Assembly (NCBI RefSeq): GCF_010365105.1
Contig: NZ_JAAFGZ010000034.1
Location: 1-37,263 of the forward strand
Origin: Polaromonas sp.
Lineage (GTDB): Bacteria > Pseudomonadota > Gammaproteobacteria > Burkholderiales > Burkholderiaceae_C
Direction of reading: 5' to 3'
DNA: 37,263 nucleotides
The notes under the pieces were generated by a model. It ran no database searches and was not told where the DNA came from. It worked only from the letters and a program-made list of their open reading frames with translations. A program made the translations under genes and the position numbers. The stretch's first letter is position 1, and every line of letters begins with the position of its first letter. Positions 8,463 through 21,523 of this stretch are shown here, piece after piece.

Positions 8463-9962
8463 TCACCCGCGCCGGTAGAGGCTGCCAAACCGGGCCAGCT
8501 GCTCGGCATGCTCCGGCTGCACTTGCGCCCAGCTGAAGCGCCATTCCCAGTGGCTTTCGCCCTGGCCGGGCCGGTTCATCCGGTGTTCGCTGCCCAGGCC
8601 CAGCACGTCCTGCAAGGGATGGATCACCGTGTCGGCAACGCTGGCGCTGGCGGCGCGGATCAGTTGCCAGTGGATGTCGTGGCCGTCACCCGTTCCCAGG
8701 TAGTCGAGCACCTGTTGGCGCATCGCGGGCGAGGCCTCGGCCCACCAGCCTTGCGTGGTGTTGTTGTCGTGGGTGCCGGTGTACACGACGGTGTTGCTGT
8801 CGTAGTTGTGCGGCAGGTAGGCATTGGTGTTGTCGCCGTCCTCATTGAACGCAAACTGCAAAATCCGCATGCCGGGCAGGCTGAATTCATGGCGCAAGGC
8901 GTCCACGTCGGGCGTGATTTGCCCCAGGTCTTCGGCAATGATGGGCAACGCGCCCAGCGCCGCTTCAATCGCCTGGAACAGCGCCGCGCCGGGGCCGGGC
9001 ACCCAGCGGCCCCGGATGGCGGTGGGTTCGCTGGCCGGGATTTCCCAGTAGCCGGCAAACCCCCGGAAATGGTCGATGCGCACGATGTCCACCAGCTCGA
9101 AAATGCGCCGCACGCGCTCGATCCACCAGGCGTAGCCTTCGGCCGCATGCGCGCTCCAGCGGTACAGCGGGTTGCCCCAGCGCTGGCCGGTGGCGCTGAA
9201 ATAGTCGGGCGGCACGCCGGCAATCACCGTGGCCCGGCCGTCGGCATCCAGCTCGAACAGTTCCTGGCGTGCCCAGACCTCGGCGCTCTGGTAGGCGATG
9301 AAGATGGGCGCGTCGCCGACGATCTTCACGCCGCGTTCGTTGGCATGGGCGCGCAGCTTTTTCCATTGCCGGTAAAAACACCACTGGCTGAATTTCCAGA
9401 AGGCAATGCGTTCGGCCTGCGCGGCGCCGGCCTCTTGCAGGGCTTGCGGCGCGCGCCTGGCCAATGGCGCCGGCCAGTCGCTCCAGTCGCGCCCGCCATG
9501 CTGTTCATCCAGCGTCATGAACAGCGCGTAGTCTTCCAGCCAGCCGGCGTGGTGCAGGCAGAAGTCGGCAAAGTCTGCCTGGTCGGCGGCGCTGATGTGG
9601 CGTGCAAAGCAGGCGGCAGCTTTTTGCAGCCGCGCCATGCGCCACGGCACGACGGCGCCAAAGTCAACGCGGGCTTCGCTGAAGCGGGCGTCCGGCTGCA
9701 GGTCGGCGTCGTCCAGCCAGCCGTGCTGCTGCAATTCGGCCAGGTCGATCAGCAGCAGGTTGCCGGCAAAGGCCGAACTGCTCATGTAGGGCGAGTTGCC
9801 GGGGCCGATGCCGCCCAGCGGCAAAATCTGCCAGAGCGTTTGCTTTGCCGTGACCAGCCAGTCCACGAAGTGGAAAGCGGCCGGTCCCAGGTCGCCGCAG
9901 CCGTGCGGGCCGGGCAGGGAAGTCGGGTGCAGCAGCACGCCGCTGGCGCGGGGAAAGGTCAT
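8463..9962 (-). CDS. malQ: 4-alpha-glucanotransferase (amylomaltase)
   Basis: A 499-residue GH77 enzyme that transfers alpha-1,4-glucan segments between maltodextrins, releasing glucose. Visible marks are the N-terminal SGVLLHPTSLPG, the nucleophile Asp in VRIDHFRGF (about residue 295), the acid/base Glu in AEDLG (about 341) and YTGTHDNNT. AAGGGA lies about 8 bases before the ATG. It is the last gene of the minus-strand glycogen arm, 189 bases after glgX. There it would recycle short oligosaccharides released by the debranching enzyme and phosphorylase. The gap to glgX contains palindromic repeat copy C. Confidence 0.95.
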   Translation of the reverse strand: MTFPRASGVLLHPTSLPGPHGCGDLGPAAFHFVDWLVTAKQTLWQILPLGGIGPGNSPYMSSSAFAGNLLLIDLAELQQHGWLDDADLQPDARFSEARVDFGAVVPWRMARLQKAAACFARHISAADQADFADFCLHHAGWLEDYALFMTLDEQHGGRDWSDWPAPLARRAPQALQEAGAAQAERIAFWKFSQWCFYRQWKKLRAHANERGVKIVGDAPIFIAYQSAEVWARQELFELDADGRATVIAGVPPDYFSATGQRWGNPLYRWSAHAAEGYAWWIERVRRIFELVDIVRIDHFRGFAGYWEIPASEPTAIRGRWVPGPGAALFQAIEAALGALPIIAEDLGQITPDVDALRHEFSLPGMRILQFAFNEDGDNTNAYLPHNYDSNTVVYTGTHDNNTTQGWWAEASPAMRQQVLDYLGTGDGHDIHWQLIRAASASVADTVIHPLQDVLGLGSEHRMNRPGQGESHWEWRFSWAQVQPEHAEQLARFGSLYRRG

Positions 9963-10042
9963 GGGGGTGGTCCCTTAAAAAATGCTGGCGGCGTATTCGT
10001 CGCGCATCGTGGCCAGCAAGCGGTTTTCAAGCATCAAACAGG

Positions 10043-10089
10043 CCACTTGCGCACGTCGGGTATGCGCAAGCAGCTATGAATTCAGTAGC
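10043..10089 (+). repeat. 47-base palindromic element, copy C (between glgX and malQ)
   Basis: Structure: CCACTTGCGCA, 19 bases, core GCTATGAATTCAGTAGC. The upstream part forms a hairpin with 8-bp arms CTTGCGCA/TGCGCAAG. The core is identical to that of copy D 13 kb away. Confidence 0.8.
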
Positions 10090-10151
10090 AAATTCAATCA
10101 TCAGTTTGCGGATTTACTGAAGGCCGTGAGGGAAGTCCAGAGGGATTTTTT

Positions 10152-12272
10152 CTAGCAACGCAGCTCGGTGCCGGCGGCGACCAGCAGCACCAGGCTGTGC
10201 GCGGCCAGCGCAAAGGGCGCCTCGCCCTGTCCCTGCCAGCGCGTCAGGCCGCGCGGATGGCTGGTGTCCAGCACCGCCTGCCAGACGCCGGCGGGCAGCA
10301 GCACGTCATGGGCTTCAACCTCCGGGTTGACCAGCAGCAGCAGCGGCGCCTTGGCCCGGCCCGGCTGGCCGATCAGGCAGCCGAGCAGCCGCTGGTCCGG
10401 ATTGCCCCAGTCGTCGCCCTCCAGCGCTTCGCCGCTGGCTTGCCGCCAGTGCAGGTCGTGCAGGCCAAGCGTGTCGCTCAGCCCGCTGTACCAGTGGTTG
10501 CCAAACGGCAGCAGCTGGCGGCGCAGTGACAGCACCCAGGCGGTGAAGTCGATCAGGTCGTCGTCGGCTTTTGCCCAGTCGATCCAGGTGATCTCGTTGT
10601 CCTGGCAATACGGGTTGTTGTTGCCTTGCTGGCTGTGGCCGAGTTCGTCGCCCGCGCACAGCATCGGCGTACCCTGCGCCAGCAGCGTGGTGGCCAGCAG
10701 GGCGCGCTGCATGTGGCCACGCAGTTCGTTGATGTGTTCGTCGTCGGTCGGGCCTTCGGCGCCGCAGTTGTTGCTCAGGTTGTTGCCGTGGCCGTCGCGG
10801 TTGTCCTCGCCGTTGGCCTCGTTGTGGCGCTCGTTGTGGCTGACCAGATCCGCCAGGGTAAAGCCGTCGTGCGACACCAGGTAGTTGACCGAAGTGCTGG
10901 GCGGCCGCCCGCTGCCCTGGTAAAGATCAGCCGAGCCGCACAGGCGCTTGGCGAAGTCGCCTAGCGAGGTGGCCTGCTCGCCCGTCTGCAGCCAGAAGCT
11001 GCGCATGCCGTCGCGGAAATGGTCGTTCCACTCCAGCCAGCCTTTGGCAAAACCGCCCACCTGGTAGCCGCCGGGGCCGATGTCCCACGGCTCGGCAATC
11101 ATCTTGACCGTTGAGAGCACCGGGTCCTGCGCCACGGCGGTGAAAAATGCGCCATCCCGCTCGAAGCCTTCGCTGCTCCGGCCCAGCACCGGCGCCAGGT
11201 CGAAGCGGAAACCATCGACATGCATGCTCTGCACCCAGTAGCGCAGGCTGTCCATCACCAGCTGCAGTACCCGGGGCTGGCGAATGTCCAGCGTGTTGCC
11301 GCAGCCGCTGTGGTTCTCGAAGCCGACCGGCGGCTCCGGGCTGAGGCGGTAGTAACTGGCATTGTCCAGGCCGCGAAAGCTGATGCACGGGCCGCCGCCA
11401 TCGGCCTCAGCCGTGTGGTTGTACACCACGTCCAGAATGACTTCCAGGCCCTCGGCATGCAGCGCCTTGACCATGGCGCGGAATTCGTCGCGCGGATTCA
11501 CGCCGCCCTGCTGCGACGCCAGCCGGGTGCTGGGCGCAAAGAAGGCCAGCGAGTTGTAGCCCCAGTAATTGCTCAAGCCCATGCCGGCCAGCCGCTCCTC
11601 GTCCAGCGCGTAATGCACCGGCAGCAGGCTGACGCTGGTCACGCCCAGGCGCTTGAGGTGCGCCAGCGACGCCGGATCGGCCAGGCCGGCATAACTGCCG
11701 CGCAAGGCTTCGGGTACCGCCGGGTTGCGCCTGGAAAAGCCCTTGACGTGGGCCTCGTAGAGCACCGTGTCAGGCAGCAGCACGCCGGGCGACTGGTCGC
11801 CTGACCAGTCAAAGCTGTCCTCCTGCACCACCCGTGCTTTCAGCGCCCATGGCGCGTTGTCGCGGCCGTCCATGGCAGGCGGCTGCTCGGGCGGTGTCTC
11901 CGGCGGGCTGGGGTGGACATAGGGAAAGTTTTCATCGCGCCATTCGAATATGCCCACCACTTCGCGGGCATAGGGGTCGAGCAGCAGCTTGTTCGGATTG
12001 AAATAGTGGCCGTGTTCGGGCTGCCACTCGCCTTGCGCGCGCAGGCCGTAGATCAGGCCCGGCGCGGCATTCGGCAGGTAGCCGTGCCAGATGTCGTCGG
12101 TGTGGCCGGGCAGGCATTCGCAGCGCGTTTGCAGCGTGCCGGCCTCATCAAACAGGCACAGCTCGATGGCCGAGGCATGGGCTGAAAAGACGGCAAAGTT
12201 CACGCCCTGGCCGTCCCAGTGGGCGCCCAGTGGCCAGGGCTTGCCGGGCAAAAGTTGGTCAATTGTGTTCAT
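10152..12272 (-). CDS. glgX: Glycogen debranching enzyme
   Basis: A 706-residue GH13 isoamylase-type enzyme that cuts alpha-1,6 branches of phosphorylase-limit glycogen. It has an N-terminal carbohydrate-binding fold ([22 protein letters not shown]), the catalytic Asp in [14 protein letters not shown] (about 355), the Glu in [13 protein letters not shown] (about 393) and the [18 protein letters not shown] region. The start at 12272 makes an ATGA overlap with the stop of glgB, implying coupled translation; a second ATG three codons upstream (12281) is possible. The open frame extends about 70 codons further, but that part overlaps glgB and lacks family features. Confidence 0.93.
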   Translation of the reverse strand: MNTIDQLLPGKPWPLGAHWDGQGVNFAVFSAHASAIELCLFDEAGTLQTRCECLPGHTDDIWHGYLPNAAPGLIYGLRAQGEWQPEHGHYFNPNKLLLDPYAREVVGIFEWRDENFPYVHPSPPETPPEQPPAMDGRDNAPWALKARVVQEDSFDWSGDQSPGVLLPDTVLYEAHVKGFSRRNPAVPEALRGSYAGLADPASLAHLKRLGVTSVSLLPVHYALDEERLAGMGLSNYWGYNSLAFFAPSTRLASQQGGVNPRDEFRAMVKALHAEGLEVILDVVYNHTAEADGGGPCISFRGLDNASYYRLSPEPPVGFENHSGCGNTLDIRQPRVLQLVMDSLRYWVQSMHVDGFRFDLAPVLGRSSEGFERDGAFFTAVAQDPVLSTVKMIAEPWDIGPGGYQVGGFAKGWLEWNDHFRDGMRSFWLQTGEQATSLGDFAKRLCGSADLYQGSGRPPSTSVNYLVSHDGFTLADLVSHNERHNEANGEDNRDGHGNNLSNNCGAEGPTDDEHINELRGHMQRALLATTLLAQGTPMLCAGDELGHSQQGNNNPYCQDNEITWIDWAKADDDLIDFTAWVLSLRRQLLPFGNHWYSGLSDTLGLHDLHWRQASGEALEGDDWGNPDQRLLGCLIGQPGRAKAPLLLLVNPEVEAHDVLLPAGVWQAVLDTSHPRGLTRWQGQGEAPFALAAHSLVLLVAAGTELRC

Positions 12273-14458
12273 GCGGTCCATTCCAGAAAAACTGTGGCCA
12301 GCGGCGGTAGTGTCAGCAGGACGGAGTGCGGCTGGCCGTGCCAGGGCAGTGGCTCTGCCGTGGCGGCGCCCAGTGGCGTGCCGAGGTTGCTGCCGCCGTA
12401 ATGGGCCGAGTCGGTGTTGAGCCGTTCGCGGTATTCGCCGGGCTCGGGCACGCCGATGCGGTAAGCGGTTTGCGCCGTGGGCGTGAAGTTGCAAGCCACC
12501 AGCATGAAGCTGCGTGCATCAAGGCCGCGCCGCACGAAGGCCAGCACCGAATGCGCTGCATCCTGATGGTCCATCCATTGAAAACCGGCGGGCACGAAGT
12601 CAAGCTGAAACAGCGCCGGCGCGCTTCGGTAGAGCCGGTTCAAATCGCGCACCAGCCGCTGCACGCCCACATGCCGTTCATCGTCCAGCAGATGCCAGTC
12701 CAGGCTGCGGTCGTGGTTCCATTCGCGGGCCTGCGCGAATTCGCAGCCCATGAACAGCAGCTTCTTGCCGGGGTGGCCCCACATGAAGCCCAGGTAGGCG
12801 CGCAGGTTGGCGTATTGCTGCCACGGGTCGCCCGGCATCTTGCCCAGCAGCGAGCCTTTGCCGTGAACGACCTCGTCGTGCGAGATCGGCAGCACGAAGT
12901 TTTCGCTGAAGGCGTAGCTCAGGCCGAAGGTCATCTCGTCCTGATGGTGCTGGCGATGCACCGGGTCGCGCGCGATGTACTGCAGCGTGTCGTGCATCCA
13001 GCCCATGTTCCATTTGTACTGAAAACCCAGCCCGCCGGCCGAGGTCGGGCGCGACACATTGGGAAACGAGGTCGATTCCTCGGCCATGGTGACGGCCTGC
13101 GGGCGCTCCTGCACGATCACCTCGTTCATGCGCTTCAAAAATTCGATGGTTTCTAGGTTTTCGCGCCCGCCGTGAATGTTCGGAATCCATTCGCCGGGCT
13201 GGCGGCTGTAGTCGCGGTAGAGCATGGAGGCCACCGCATCGACGCGCAGGCCATCGACGCCAAAGCGCTCCAGCCAGTACAGCGCATTGCCCACCAGGAA
13301 ATTGCGCACCTCGGTGCGGCCCAGGTTGTAGATGAGGGTGTTCCAGTCCTTGTGAAAGCCTTCGCGCGGGTCGGCATATTCATACAGCGCCGTGCCGTCG
13401 AACTGGGCCAGCCCGTGCGCGTCGCTTGGAAAGTGCGCCGGCACCCAGTCGAGCAGCACGCCGATGCCTGCCTCATGGCAGCGCGCCATGAAGCGCACCA
13501 GCCCGTCGGCGTCGCCAAAGCGCGAGGTGGGCGCATACAGGCCAATCGGCTGGTAACCCCAGGAGCCGTCGAACGGATGCTCGCTGATGGGCAGCAGCTC
13601 CAGGTGCGTAAAGCCCATGTCCAGCGCGTAAGGGACGAGTTCGTCGGCGAATTCGTCCCAGGTCAGCCAGCGTTCTGCAGCGGTCGCCGGATCAGTGATG
13701 CGCCGCCACGAGCCCAGATGCACTTCGTAGATGCTGATGGGCGCATCCAGCGCATTGGCCTGAAGGCGCTCGCTGGACGCCGGCTGGCGCGACGGCATGC
13801 CCGCGACGACGCTGGCCGTGGCGGGCCGGAGTTCGGCCTGGCGCGCATACGGGTCGGCGCGCGCCGGCAGCACCTGGCCATCGGCGGCCAGGATTTCAAA
13901 CTTGTACTTCGCGCCCATCGCCACGCCGGGCAAGAACAGTTCCCAGACGCCGCACTCGCGCCGCAGCCGCATCGGATGGCGCCGGCCGTCCCAGGCATTG
14001 AAGTCGCCCACCACGCTGATGCGCGCGGCATGCGGCGCCCACACGGCAAAGCTGGTGCCGTCCACGCCGTCCAGGCTGCGCGCGTTGGCACCCAGGATTT
14101 CATAAGGCCGAAGGTGCGTGCCTTCGCCGAGCAGCCAGACATCCATGTCGCCCAGCACCGGCCCGAAGCGGTAGGGGTCTTCGAGCACGGCGGTCTGGTA
14201 GTTGTCCCACTGCACCTGCAGGCAGTAAGCGTCGGGCGCCGGCAGCGCCAGCAGGCCTTCAAAAAATCCGTCGGGATGCAGCCGCTCCAGCGTGCCGACC
14301 GGATGGCCCGAATCGGCATCGAGCACCTCGACCCGCCGGGCGCCGGGCAAAAAAGCGCGGATCGACACGCCGCCATCGTCCGCATGCGGCCCCAGCACCG
14401 AGAACGGGTCGCTGTGGCGGGCGCTGCAAATCAGTTCAATATCTTGCGGGTTCAGCAT
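12269..14458 (-). CDS. glgB: 1,4-alpha-glucan branching enzyme
   Basis: A 729-residue GH13 branching enzyme that moves alpha-1,4 chain ends into alpha-1,6 branch points. The order is an N1 domain with the DPFSVLGPH motif, a CBM48 module ([24 protein letters not shown]), the catalytic barrel with nucleophile Asp in [16 protein letters not shown] (about 406), the acid/base Glu in MAEEST (about 460), [10 protein letters not shown], and a C-terminal all-beta domain. The length matches the E. coli enzyme. The start at 14458 has GAGGA 8 bases upstream. It lies between glgP (100 bases upstream) and glgX (4-base overlap). Confidence 0.95.
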   Translation of the reverse strand: MLNPQDIELICSARHSDPFSVLGPHADDGGVSIRAFLPGARRVEVLDADSGHPVGTLERLHPDGFFEGLLALPAPDAYCLQVQWDNYQTAVLEDPYRFGPVLGDMDVWLLGEGTHLRPYEILGANARSLDGVDGTSFAVWAPHAARISVVGDFNAWDGRRHPMRLRRECGVWELFLPGVAMGAKYKFEILAADGQVLPARADPYARQAELRPATASVVAGMPSRQPASSERLQANALDAPISIYEVHLGSWRRITDPATAAERWLTWDEFADELVPYALDMGFTHLELLPISEHPFDGSWGYQPIGLYAPTSRFGDADGLVRFMARCHEAGIGVLLDWVPAHFPSDAHGLAQFDGTALYEYADPREGFHKDWNTLIYNLGRTEVRNFLVGNALYWLERFGVDGLRVDAVASMLYRDYSRQPGEWIPNIHGGRENLETIEFLKRMNEVIVQERPQAVTMAEESTSFPNVSRPTSAGGLGFQYKWNMGWMHDTLQYIARDPVHRQHHQDEMTFGLSYAFSENFVLPISHDEVVHGKGSLLGKMPGDPWQQYANLRAYLGFMWGHPGKKLLFMGCEFAQAREWNHDRSLDWHLLDDERHVGVQRLVRDLNRLYRSAPALFQLDFVPAGFQWMDHQDAAHSVLAFVRRGLDARSFMLVACNFTPTAQTAYRIGVPEPGEYRERLNTDSAHYGGSNLGTPLGAATAEPLPWHGQPHSVLLTLPPLATVFLEWTA

Positions 14459-14484
14459 GGAATGGTCCTCGGGTGCGGGCAAAC

Positions 14485-14511
14485 CGTCATTCGCGCGAAG
14501 GCGGGAATGGC
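14485..14511. repeat. Degenerate REP-like inverted repeat between glgP and glgB
   Basis: The stretch GTCATTCGCGCGAAGGCG followed by GGAATGGC is an imperfect inverted repeat (CATTC...GAATG). It resembles the 'CATTCCCGC-GAAGGCGGGAATG' type seen in many betaproteobacterial genomes. It sits in the only sizeable gap inside the glgP-glgB pair. A role in RNA folding or differential stability is only inferred. Confidence 0.35.
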
Positions 14512-14557
14512 GCAGGTAGGGGCGCAGGGGGCGGGTGGCGCATCGGGGAAAGCGCGC

Positions 14558-16990
<2,433 letters not shown>

Positions 16991-17247
16991 GGCGGTATTC
17001 TTTCAGGTGCGGCAGACAGGCAGGGTTGACAGCAAGGAGCGGGCCATCTGCCAGTTTTTGCTGATTCTCGCATGTGAAAAAGGCCGCAGGCCCGACCTTG
17101 AGGGGAGCGGCGGGAACGCAATCAAGGGTGCCGGCCCACGGCGCAGCAGGCGGTTGGCGTACGGTTTTGTCTTGTCCAAAGCCTGTGTCGGCTCGGTTTG
17201 CAGTATTAAGATGGTGACGCCCTTCATCACTCCCATGCCAGGAAACA
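16991..17247. promoter_or_regulatory. Divergent promoter region between glgP and glgC
   Basis: These 257 bases separate the two arms of the glycogen locus and must hold both start sites. I see no gene here. A TATTAAGAT stretch around 17203-17212 could be part of the glgC promoter, but no convincing -35 box lies 16-18 bases before it. A small inverted repeat GGCC-GCA-GGCC lies near 17081. AGGA lies about 7 bases ahead of the glgC ATG. Confidence 0.5.
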
Positions 17248-18516
17248 ATGAAACCGAACGAACTAGCCCAAAGCCTTGATTTGCCGAAACGGGCGATTGC
17301 CCTGGTGCTGGCCGGCGGCCGTGGCAGCCGCCTGATGAACCTGACCGACAGCCGGGCCAAGCCGGCGGTGTATTTCGGCGGCAAGTTCCGCATCGTCGAT
17401 TTCGCGCTGTCCAACTGCCTCAATTCAGGCATCCGGCGCATTGGCGTTATCACGCAGTACAAGTCGCACAGCCTGCTGCGCCACCTGCAGCGCGGCTGGG
17501 CCTTCCTGAAAACCGAGATGAACGAATTTGTCGATCTGCTGCCCGCCCAGCAGCGCAATGACGACGAGAGCTGGTACCGGGGAACGGCCGATGCGGTACA
17601 CCAGAACTACGACATCCTGGAGAGCTACGGCGCCGATTACATCGTGGTGCTGGCCGGAGACCATATCTACAAGATGAACTACGCGCTGATGCTGGCCGAC
17701 CATGTGGCCAAGGGCCGCGACTGCACCGTCGGCTGCATTGCCGTGCCCCGCCTTGAGGCCAGCGCTTTCGGCGTCATGGCGGTGGATGAAAACAGCATGG
17801 TGACCGAATTCCTTGAAAAACCCGCCGACCCGCCCGCCATGCCGGGCCGCCCCGACATGGCGCTGGCCAGCATGGGCATCTACATCTTCAACGCCGAATA
17901 CCTCTACAAGGAGTTGGCGCGCGACATCAATGACCCCGATTCGAGCCACGATTTTGGCAAGGACATCATTCCGCGCGCCGTGAAGAACAGCCAGGTTGCT
18001 GCCCATCCGTTCGCGCTGAGCTGCGTGCCGTCCAGCGACGTGGCCGAGCCCTACTGGCGCGACGTGGGCACCATCGACGCCTATTGGGAGGCCAATATCG
18101 ACCTCACCGCGACCGAACCCGAACTCAACCTGTACGACCAGCACTGGCCGATCTGGACCTACCAGGCGCAGCTGCCACCGGCCAAGTTCGTCCATAACCA
18201 AAAAGACCGGCGCGGCATGGCGATTGAATCGACCGTCTCGGGCGGCTGCATCGTGTCGGGCTATGTGTTCCGCTCGGTGCTGTTTTCCAGCGTGCGCGTG
18301 CATTCCCATGCCAGGGTCCACTGGTCGGTGCTGTTGCCCGGCGTGCAAGTGGGCTGCGGCGCCAGCCTGAACCGCGTGGTGGTGGACCGGGGCTGCAGCA
18401 TTCCCGACGGCATGGTGATCGGCGAAGACGCCGAACTCGACAGCCAGCGCTTTCACCGCAGCCCGAACGGCATCACGCTGGTCACCCGGAGCATGCTGGA
18501 CAAGATTGCCGCATGA
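17248..18516 (+). CDS. glgC: Glucose-1-phosphate adenylyltransferase (ADP-glucose pyrophosphorylase)
   Basis: A 422-residue enzyme making ADP-glucose from ATP and glucose-1-phosphate, the committed and usually allosterically controlled step of bacterial glycogen synthesis. The nucleotide-binding signature is [15 protein letters not shown] near residue 25. It is followed by [19 protein letters not shown], the catalytic Asp region [15 protein letters not shown], substrate loop VTEFLEKP, and a C-terminal left-handed beta-helix ([21 protein letters not shown]). AGGAAAC precedes the ATG. Its stop overlaps the glgA start as ATGA (18513-18516), so the two are translationally coupled. Confidence 0.97.
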   Translation: MKPNELAQSLDLPKRAIALVLAGGRGSRLMNLTDSRAKPAVYFGGKFRIVDFALSNCLNSGIRRIGVITQYKSHSLLRHLQRGWAFLKTEMNEFVDLLPAQQRNDDESWYRGTADAVHQNYDILESYGADYIVVLAGDHIYKMNYALMLADHVAKGRDCTVGCIAVPRLEASAFGVMAVDENSMVTEFLEKPADPPAMPGRPDMALASMGIYIFNAEYLYKELARDINDPDSSHDFGKDIIPRAVKNSQVAAHPFALSCVPSSDVAEPYWRDVGTIDAYWEANIDLTATEPELNLYDQHWPIWTYQAQLPPAKFVHNQKDRRGMAIESTVSGGCIVSGYVFRSVLFSSVRVHSHARVHWSVLLPGVQVGCGASLNRVVVDRGCSIPDGMVIGEDAELDSQRFHRSPNGITLVTRSMLDKIAA

Positions 18517-19997
18517 AAGTCCTGCATGCCGCTGCCGAGGTGTTTCCGCTTATCAAGACCGGCGGCCTGGCCGATGTGGTCGGCGCGCTTCCTGAGGCCC
18601 TGATTGCTGTCGGTGCCGATGTCCGGCTGGTGCTGCCGGGCCTGCCCGACATCCTGAAAGGCGTTGAAGGCCAGCAGATTGTGTGCGAGCTGGGCGCCAT
18701 TTTCGGCGCCGGCCGCGTCACGCTGCGCCTGGGCCGGCTGGCGCATAACGGCATCGCTGTCTATGTGATTGACGCGCCCTATCTTTACCAGCGGCCGGGT
18801 AATCCCTACCTGATGCCGGGTGGCAGCGAGTGGCCCGACAACCTGCAGCGCTTTGGCCTGCTGGGCTGGGTGGCTGCGCACCTTGCCGCTGGCGAGTTTG
18901 ACCCTGACTGGACGCCCGATGTGCTCCACGCCCACGACTGGCATGCCGCCATGGCTTGCGCCTATGTCGCCTGCCATCCGGCCACCCGCGCAGCCACGGT
19001 CTTCACGGTTCACAACCTGGCCTACCAGGGCTTGTTTGACGAGGGCGACTTTCACCTGCTCGGCCTGCCGTCGCGCCTGATGGTGCCGGTCGGGCTCGAA
19101 TTCCATGGCCAGCTGTCCTTCATGAAGGCCGGCCTGAAATATGCCCGGCGCATCACCACGGTCAGCCCGACCTATGCGCAAGAAATTGCCACCGATGCCT
19201 TTGGCTGCGGCCTGGACGGCGTGATTCGCGCCCGTGGAACGGACGTGTCCGGTATTTTGAACGGGGTGGACGGCGACATCTGGAACCCGGCCACCGATCT
19301 GCTGACCGCCGCGCCGTATTCGGCCGACCGGCTGGACGGCAAGGCGCTGTGCAAGGCGGCCCTGCAGCAAGAACTCGGCTTGAACGTCGATGCCGGCGCG
19401 CCGCTGTTTGCCGTCGTCAGCCGGCTGACGTCGCAAAAGGGGCTGGACCTGCTGCTTGACGCCTTGCCAGCGCTGCTCGATTTTCCGGCGGCGGGCGGCC
19501 CCCAGCTGGCCGTCCTGGGAAATGGCGATCCGGCGCTCGAAACCGCCTTTGCCCAGGCGGCGGCCGTGCATCCTGGCCGTGTGGCGGTACGGCTGGTGTA
19601 TGACGAGGCGCTGGCGCACCGCATGATGGCCGGCGCCGATGCCATTTTGGTGCCGTCGCGTTTCGAGCCTTGCGGCCTGACCCAGCTTTACGCGCTGCGC
19701 TATGGCACGGTGCCGGTGGTGCGGCAGGTCGGCGGCCTGGCCGACACGGTGGTTGGCGCCACGCAGGCCACGATGCTGAACGACCAGGCCACCGGTTTCA
19801 GCTTCGGCCCGGCCACGCCCGCCGCCCTGGCGCAGGCGCTGCACCAGTCGGTCTCTGCCTACGGCCAGCCTGCGCTCTGGCGTCAAATGATGCTGCGCGG
19901 CATGGCGCAGAATTTTTCATGGGAAGCCGCCGCTGCGCAGTACATGTCCTTGTACCAGGACACCAGGGCGGCGTCTGCTAGCCAGGCGCGTGTATAA
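18513..19997 (+). CDS. glgA: Glycogen synthase (ADP-glucose-dependent)
   Basis: A 494-residue GT5 enzyme that extends alpha-1,4-glucan from ADP-glucose. The N-terminal [13 protein letters not shown] (K15 onward) binds ADP-glucose. The second Rossmann domain has [17 protein letters not shown] and the catalytic [17 protein letters not shown] near the C-terminus. It begins inside the glgC stop codon. A gap of 143 bases then separates it from the phosphohexomutase gene, so the latter may also have its own promoter. Confidence 0.96.
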   Translation: MKVLHAAAEVFPLIKTGGLADVVGALPEALIAVGADVRLVLPGLPDILKGVEGQQIVCELGAIFGAGRVTLRLGRLAHNGIAVYVIDAPYLYQRPGNPYLMPGGSEWPDNLQRFGLLGWVAAHLAAGEFDPDWTPDVLHAHDWHAAMACAYVACHPATRAATVFTVHNLAYQGLFDEGDFHLLGLPSRLMVPVGLEFHGQLSFMKAGLKYARRITTVSPTYAQEIATDAFGCGLDGVIRARGTDVSGILNGVDGDIWNPATDLLTAAPYSADRLDGKALCKAALQQELGLNVDAGAPLFAVVSRLTSQKGLDLLLDALPALLDFPAAGGPQLAVLGNGDPALETAFAQAAAVHPGRVAVRLVYDEALAHRMMAGADAILVPSRFEPCGLTQLYALRYGTVPVVRQVGGLADTVVGATQATMLNDQATGFSFGPATPAALAQALHQSVSAYGQPALWRQMMLRGMAQNFSWEAAAAQYMSLYQDTRAASASQARV

Positions 19998-20140
19998 ATA
20001 AGGTCCATCACGTCCGTTTGTCCCGCCGCTTGCGGGTTCCTCGCAACAGCAGCTGCTGTATAAAATTGACAGGCATTGTTTTTTTCTTTTTCTGCACTCC
20101 GGCCCTGTAGCGCCGCCACCCCTTTAAAAAGAGCCCCACC

Positions 20141-21523
20141 ATGCAAGTAGCCGCTTCGATTTTCAAGGCCTATGACATCCGGGGCGTCGTGCCCGCCACC
20201 GTGACCGAGGACGTTGCCGAGGCCATTGGCAAGGCCTTTGGCACCCTTGCGCTGGCGCAGGGCGAGACGGCGGTGGCGGTCGGGCGCGACGGCCGGCTCA
20301 GCGGTCCGTCGTTCAGCGCTGCTTTGATGCGCGGCCTGGCAGCTGCCGGCATCGAGGTGATCGATGTCGGCATGGTCACCACGCCGATGCTGTACTTTGC
20401 CGCCAACACGCTGTGCAACTCCGGCATCCAGGTCACCGGCAGCCACAACCCCAAGGACTACAACGGCTTCAAGATGGTCATGGCCGGGCGCGCCATTTAC
20501 GGCGACGACATCCAGGCGATCCGCGCCATGATGGAAGGCGAGACCTGGGCGCTAAAGGACGGCGGCTCGGTGCGCACCGAAGACGTGACGGCCGCTTACC
20601 AGGCGCGCATCGTGTCGGACATCAAGCTGGCCCGGCCGATGAAGATCGTGGTTGATTGCGGCAACGGCATTGCCGGCGCCACGGCCCCGGCTGTTTTCCG
20701 GGCTATTGGCTGCGAAGTGACCGAGCTGTTCAGCGAGGTCGATGGCAACTTTCCGAATCACCATCCCGACCCGAGCAAGCCCGAGAATCTGCAGGACCTG
20801 ATCAAGGCGCTGCAGGCTGGCGACGCCGAACTCGGCCTGGCTTTCGACGGCGACGGCGACCGCCTGGGCATCGTCACCAAGGAAGGCCAGAACATCTACC
20901 CCGACCGCCAGATGATGCTGTTTGCCAGAGACGTATTGAGCCGCGTGCCGGGCGGCACCATCGTCTATGACGTGAAATGCTCGCAGCGCCTGGCGCCCGA
21001 GATTGAAGCGGCCGGTGGCGTGCCGCTGATGTACAAGACCGGCCATTCGCTGATCAAGGCCAAGATGAAGGAAGTCAATTCGCCGCTGGGTGGCGAAATG
21101 AGCGGCCACATCTTCTTCAAGGAACGCTGGTACGGTTTTGACGACGGCACCTACGCCGGCTGCCGCTTGCTGGAAATCGTCAGCAAGGCACCTGACGCCG
21201 GCGTGCTGCTCAACAGCCTGCCGACCAGCTTCAGCACGCCCGAGATCAACGTGCCCTGCGCCGAAGGCGAGCAGCACACGGCCGTGGCCGCGCTCATCAA
21301 GGCCGCGCATTTCGACGCGCCCGCCAAGATTTCGACCATCGACGGCGTGCGCGTGGACTGGCCGGACGGCTTTGGCCTGATCCGCGCGTCCAACACCACG
21401 CCGGTGCTGGTGCTGCGCTTCGAGGGCCAGACGCAGGCGGCGCTGGACCGCATCCAGGCCGACATGCTGGTGCTGCTGCGCAGCGTCAAGCCCGATGCGG
21501 TGTTTGCCGCGCCGGCGCATTGA
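20141..21523 (+). CDS. Phosphomannomutase/phosphoglucomutase
   Basis: A 460-residue alpha-D-phosphohexomutase of the AlgC/ManB type. It interconverts 6- and 1-phosphates of glucose or mannose through a phosphoserine. S101 lies in VTGSHNPKDYNGF, the magnesium site is DGDGDR (about 236-241), and the sugar-binding loop is GGEMSGHIFF. In this position it links glucose-6-phosphate to glgC substrate and to glgP product, and also supplies sugar-1-phosphates for LPS, whose genes follow directly. Its TGA overlaps the putative TTG start of waaC. Both substrates are likely; which dominates cannot be told. Confidence 0.92.
   Translation: MQVAASIFKAYDIRGVVPATVTEDVAEAIGKAFGTLALAQGETAVAVGRDGRLSGPSFSAALMRGLAAAGIEVIDVGMVTTPMLYFAANTLCNSGIQVTGSHNPKDYNGFKMVMAGRAIYGDDIQAIRAMMEGETWALKDGGSVRTEDVTAAYQARIVSDIKLARPMKIVVDCGNGIAGATAPAVFRAIGCEVTELFSEVDGNFPNHHPDPSKPENLQDLIKALQAGDAELGLAFDGDGDRLGIVTKEGQNIYPDRQMMLFARDVLSRVPGGTIVYDVKCSQRLAPEIEAAGGVPLMYKTGHSLIKAKMKEVNSPLGGEMSGHIFFKERWYGFDDGTYAGCRLLEIVSKAPDAGVLLNSLPTSFSTPEINVPCAEGEQHTAVAALIKAAHFDAPAKISTIDGVRVDWPDGFGLIRASNTTPVLVLRFEGQTQAALDRIQADMLVLLRSVKPDAVFAAPAH

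Noticed and set aside
20066..20071. TTGACA as the -35 box of a promoter for the phosphohexomutase.
   Set aside because: No acceptable -10 box lies 16-18 bases downstream; the region there is a T/C run.
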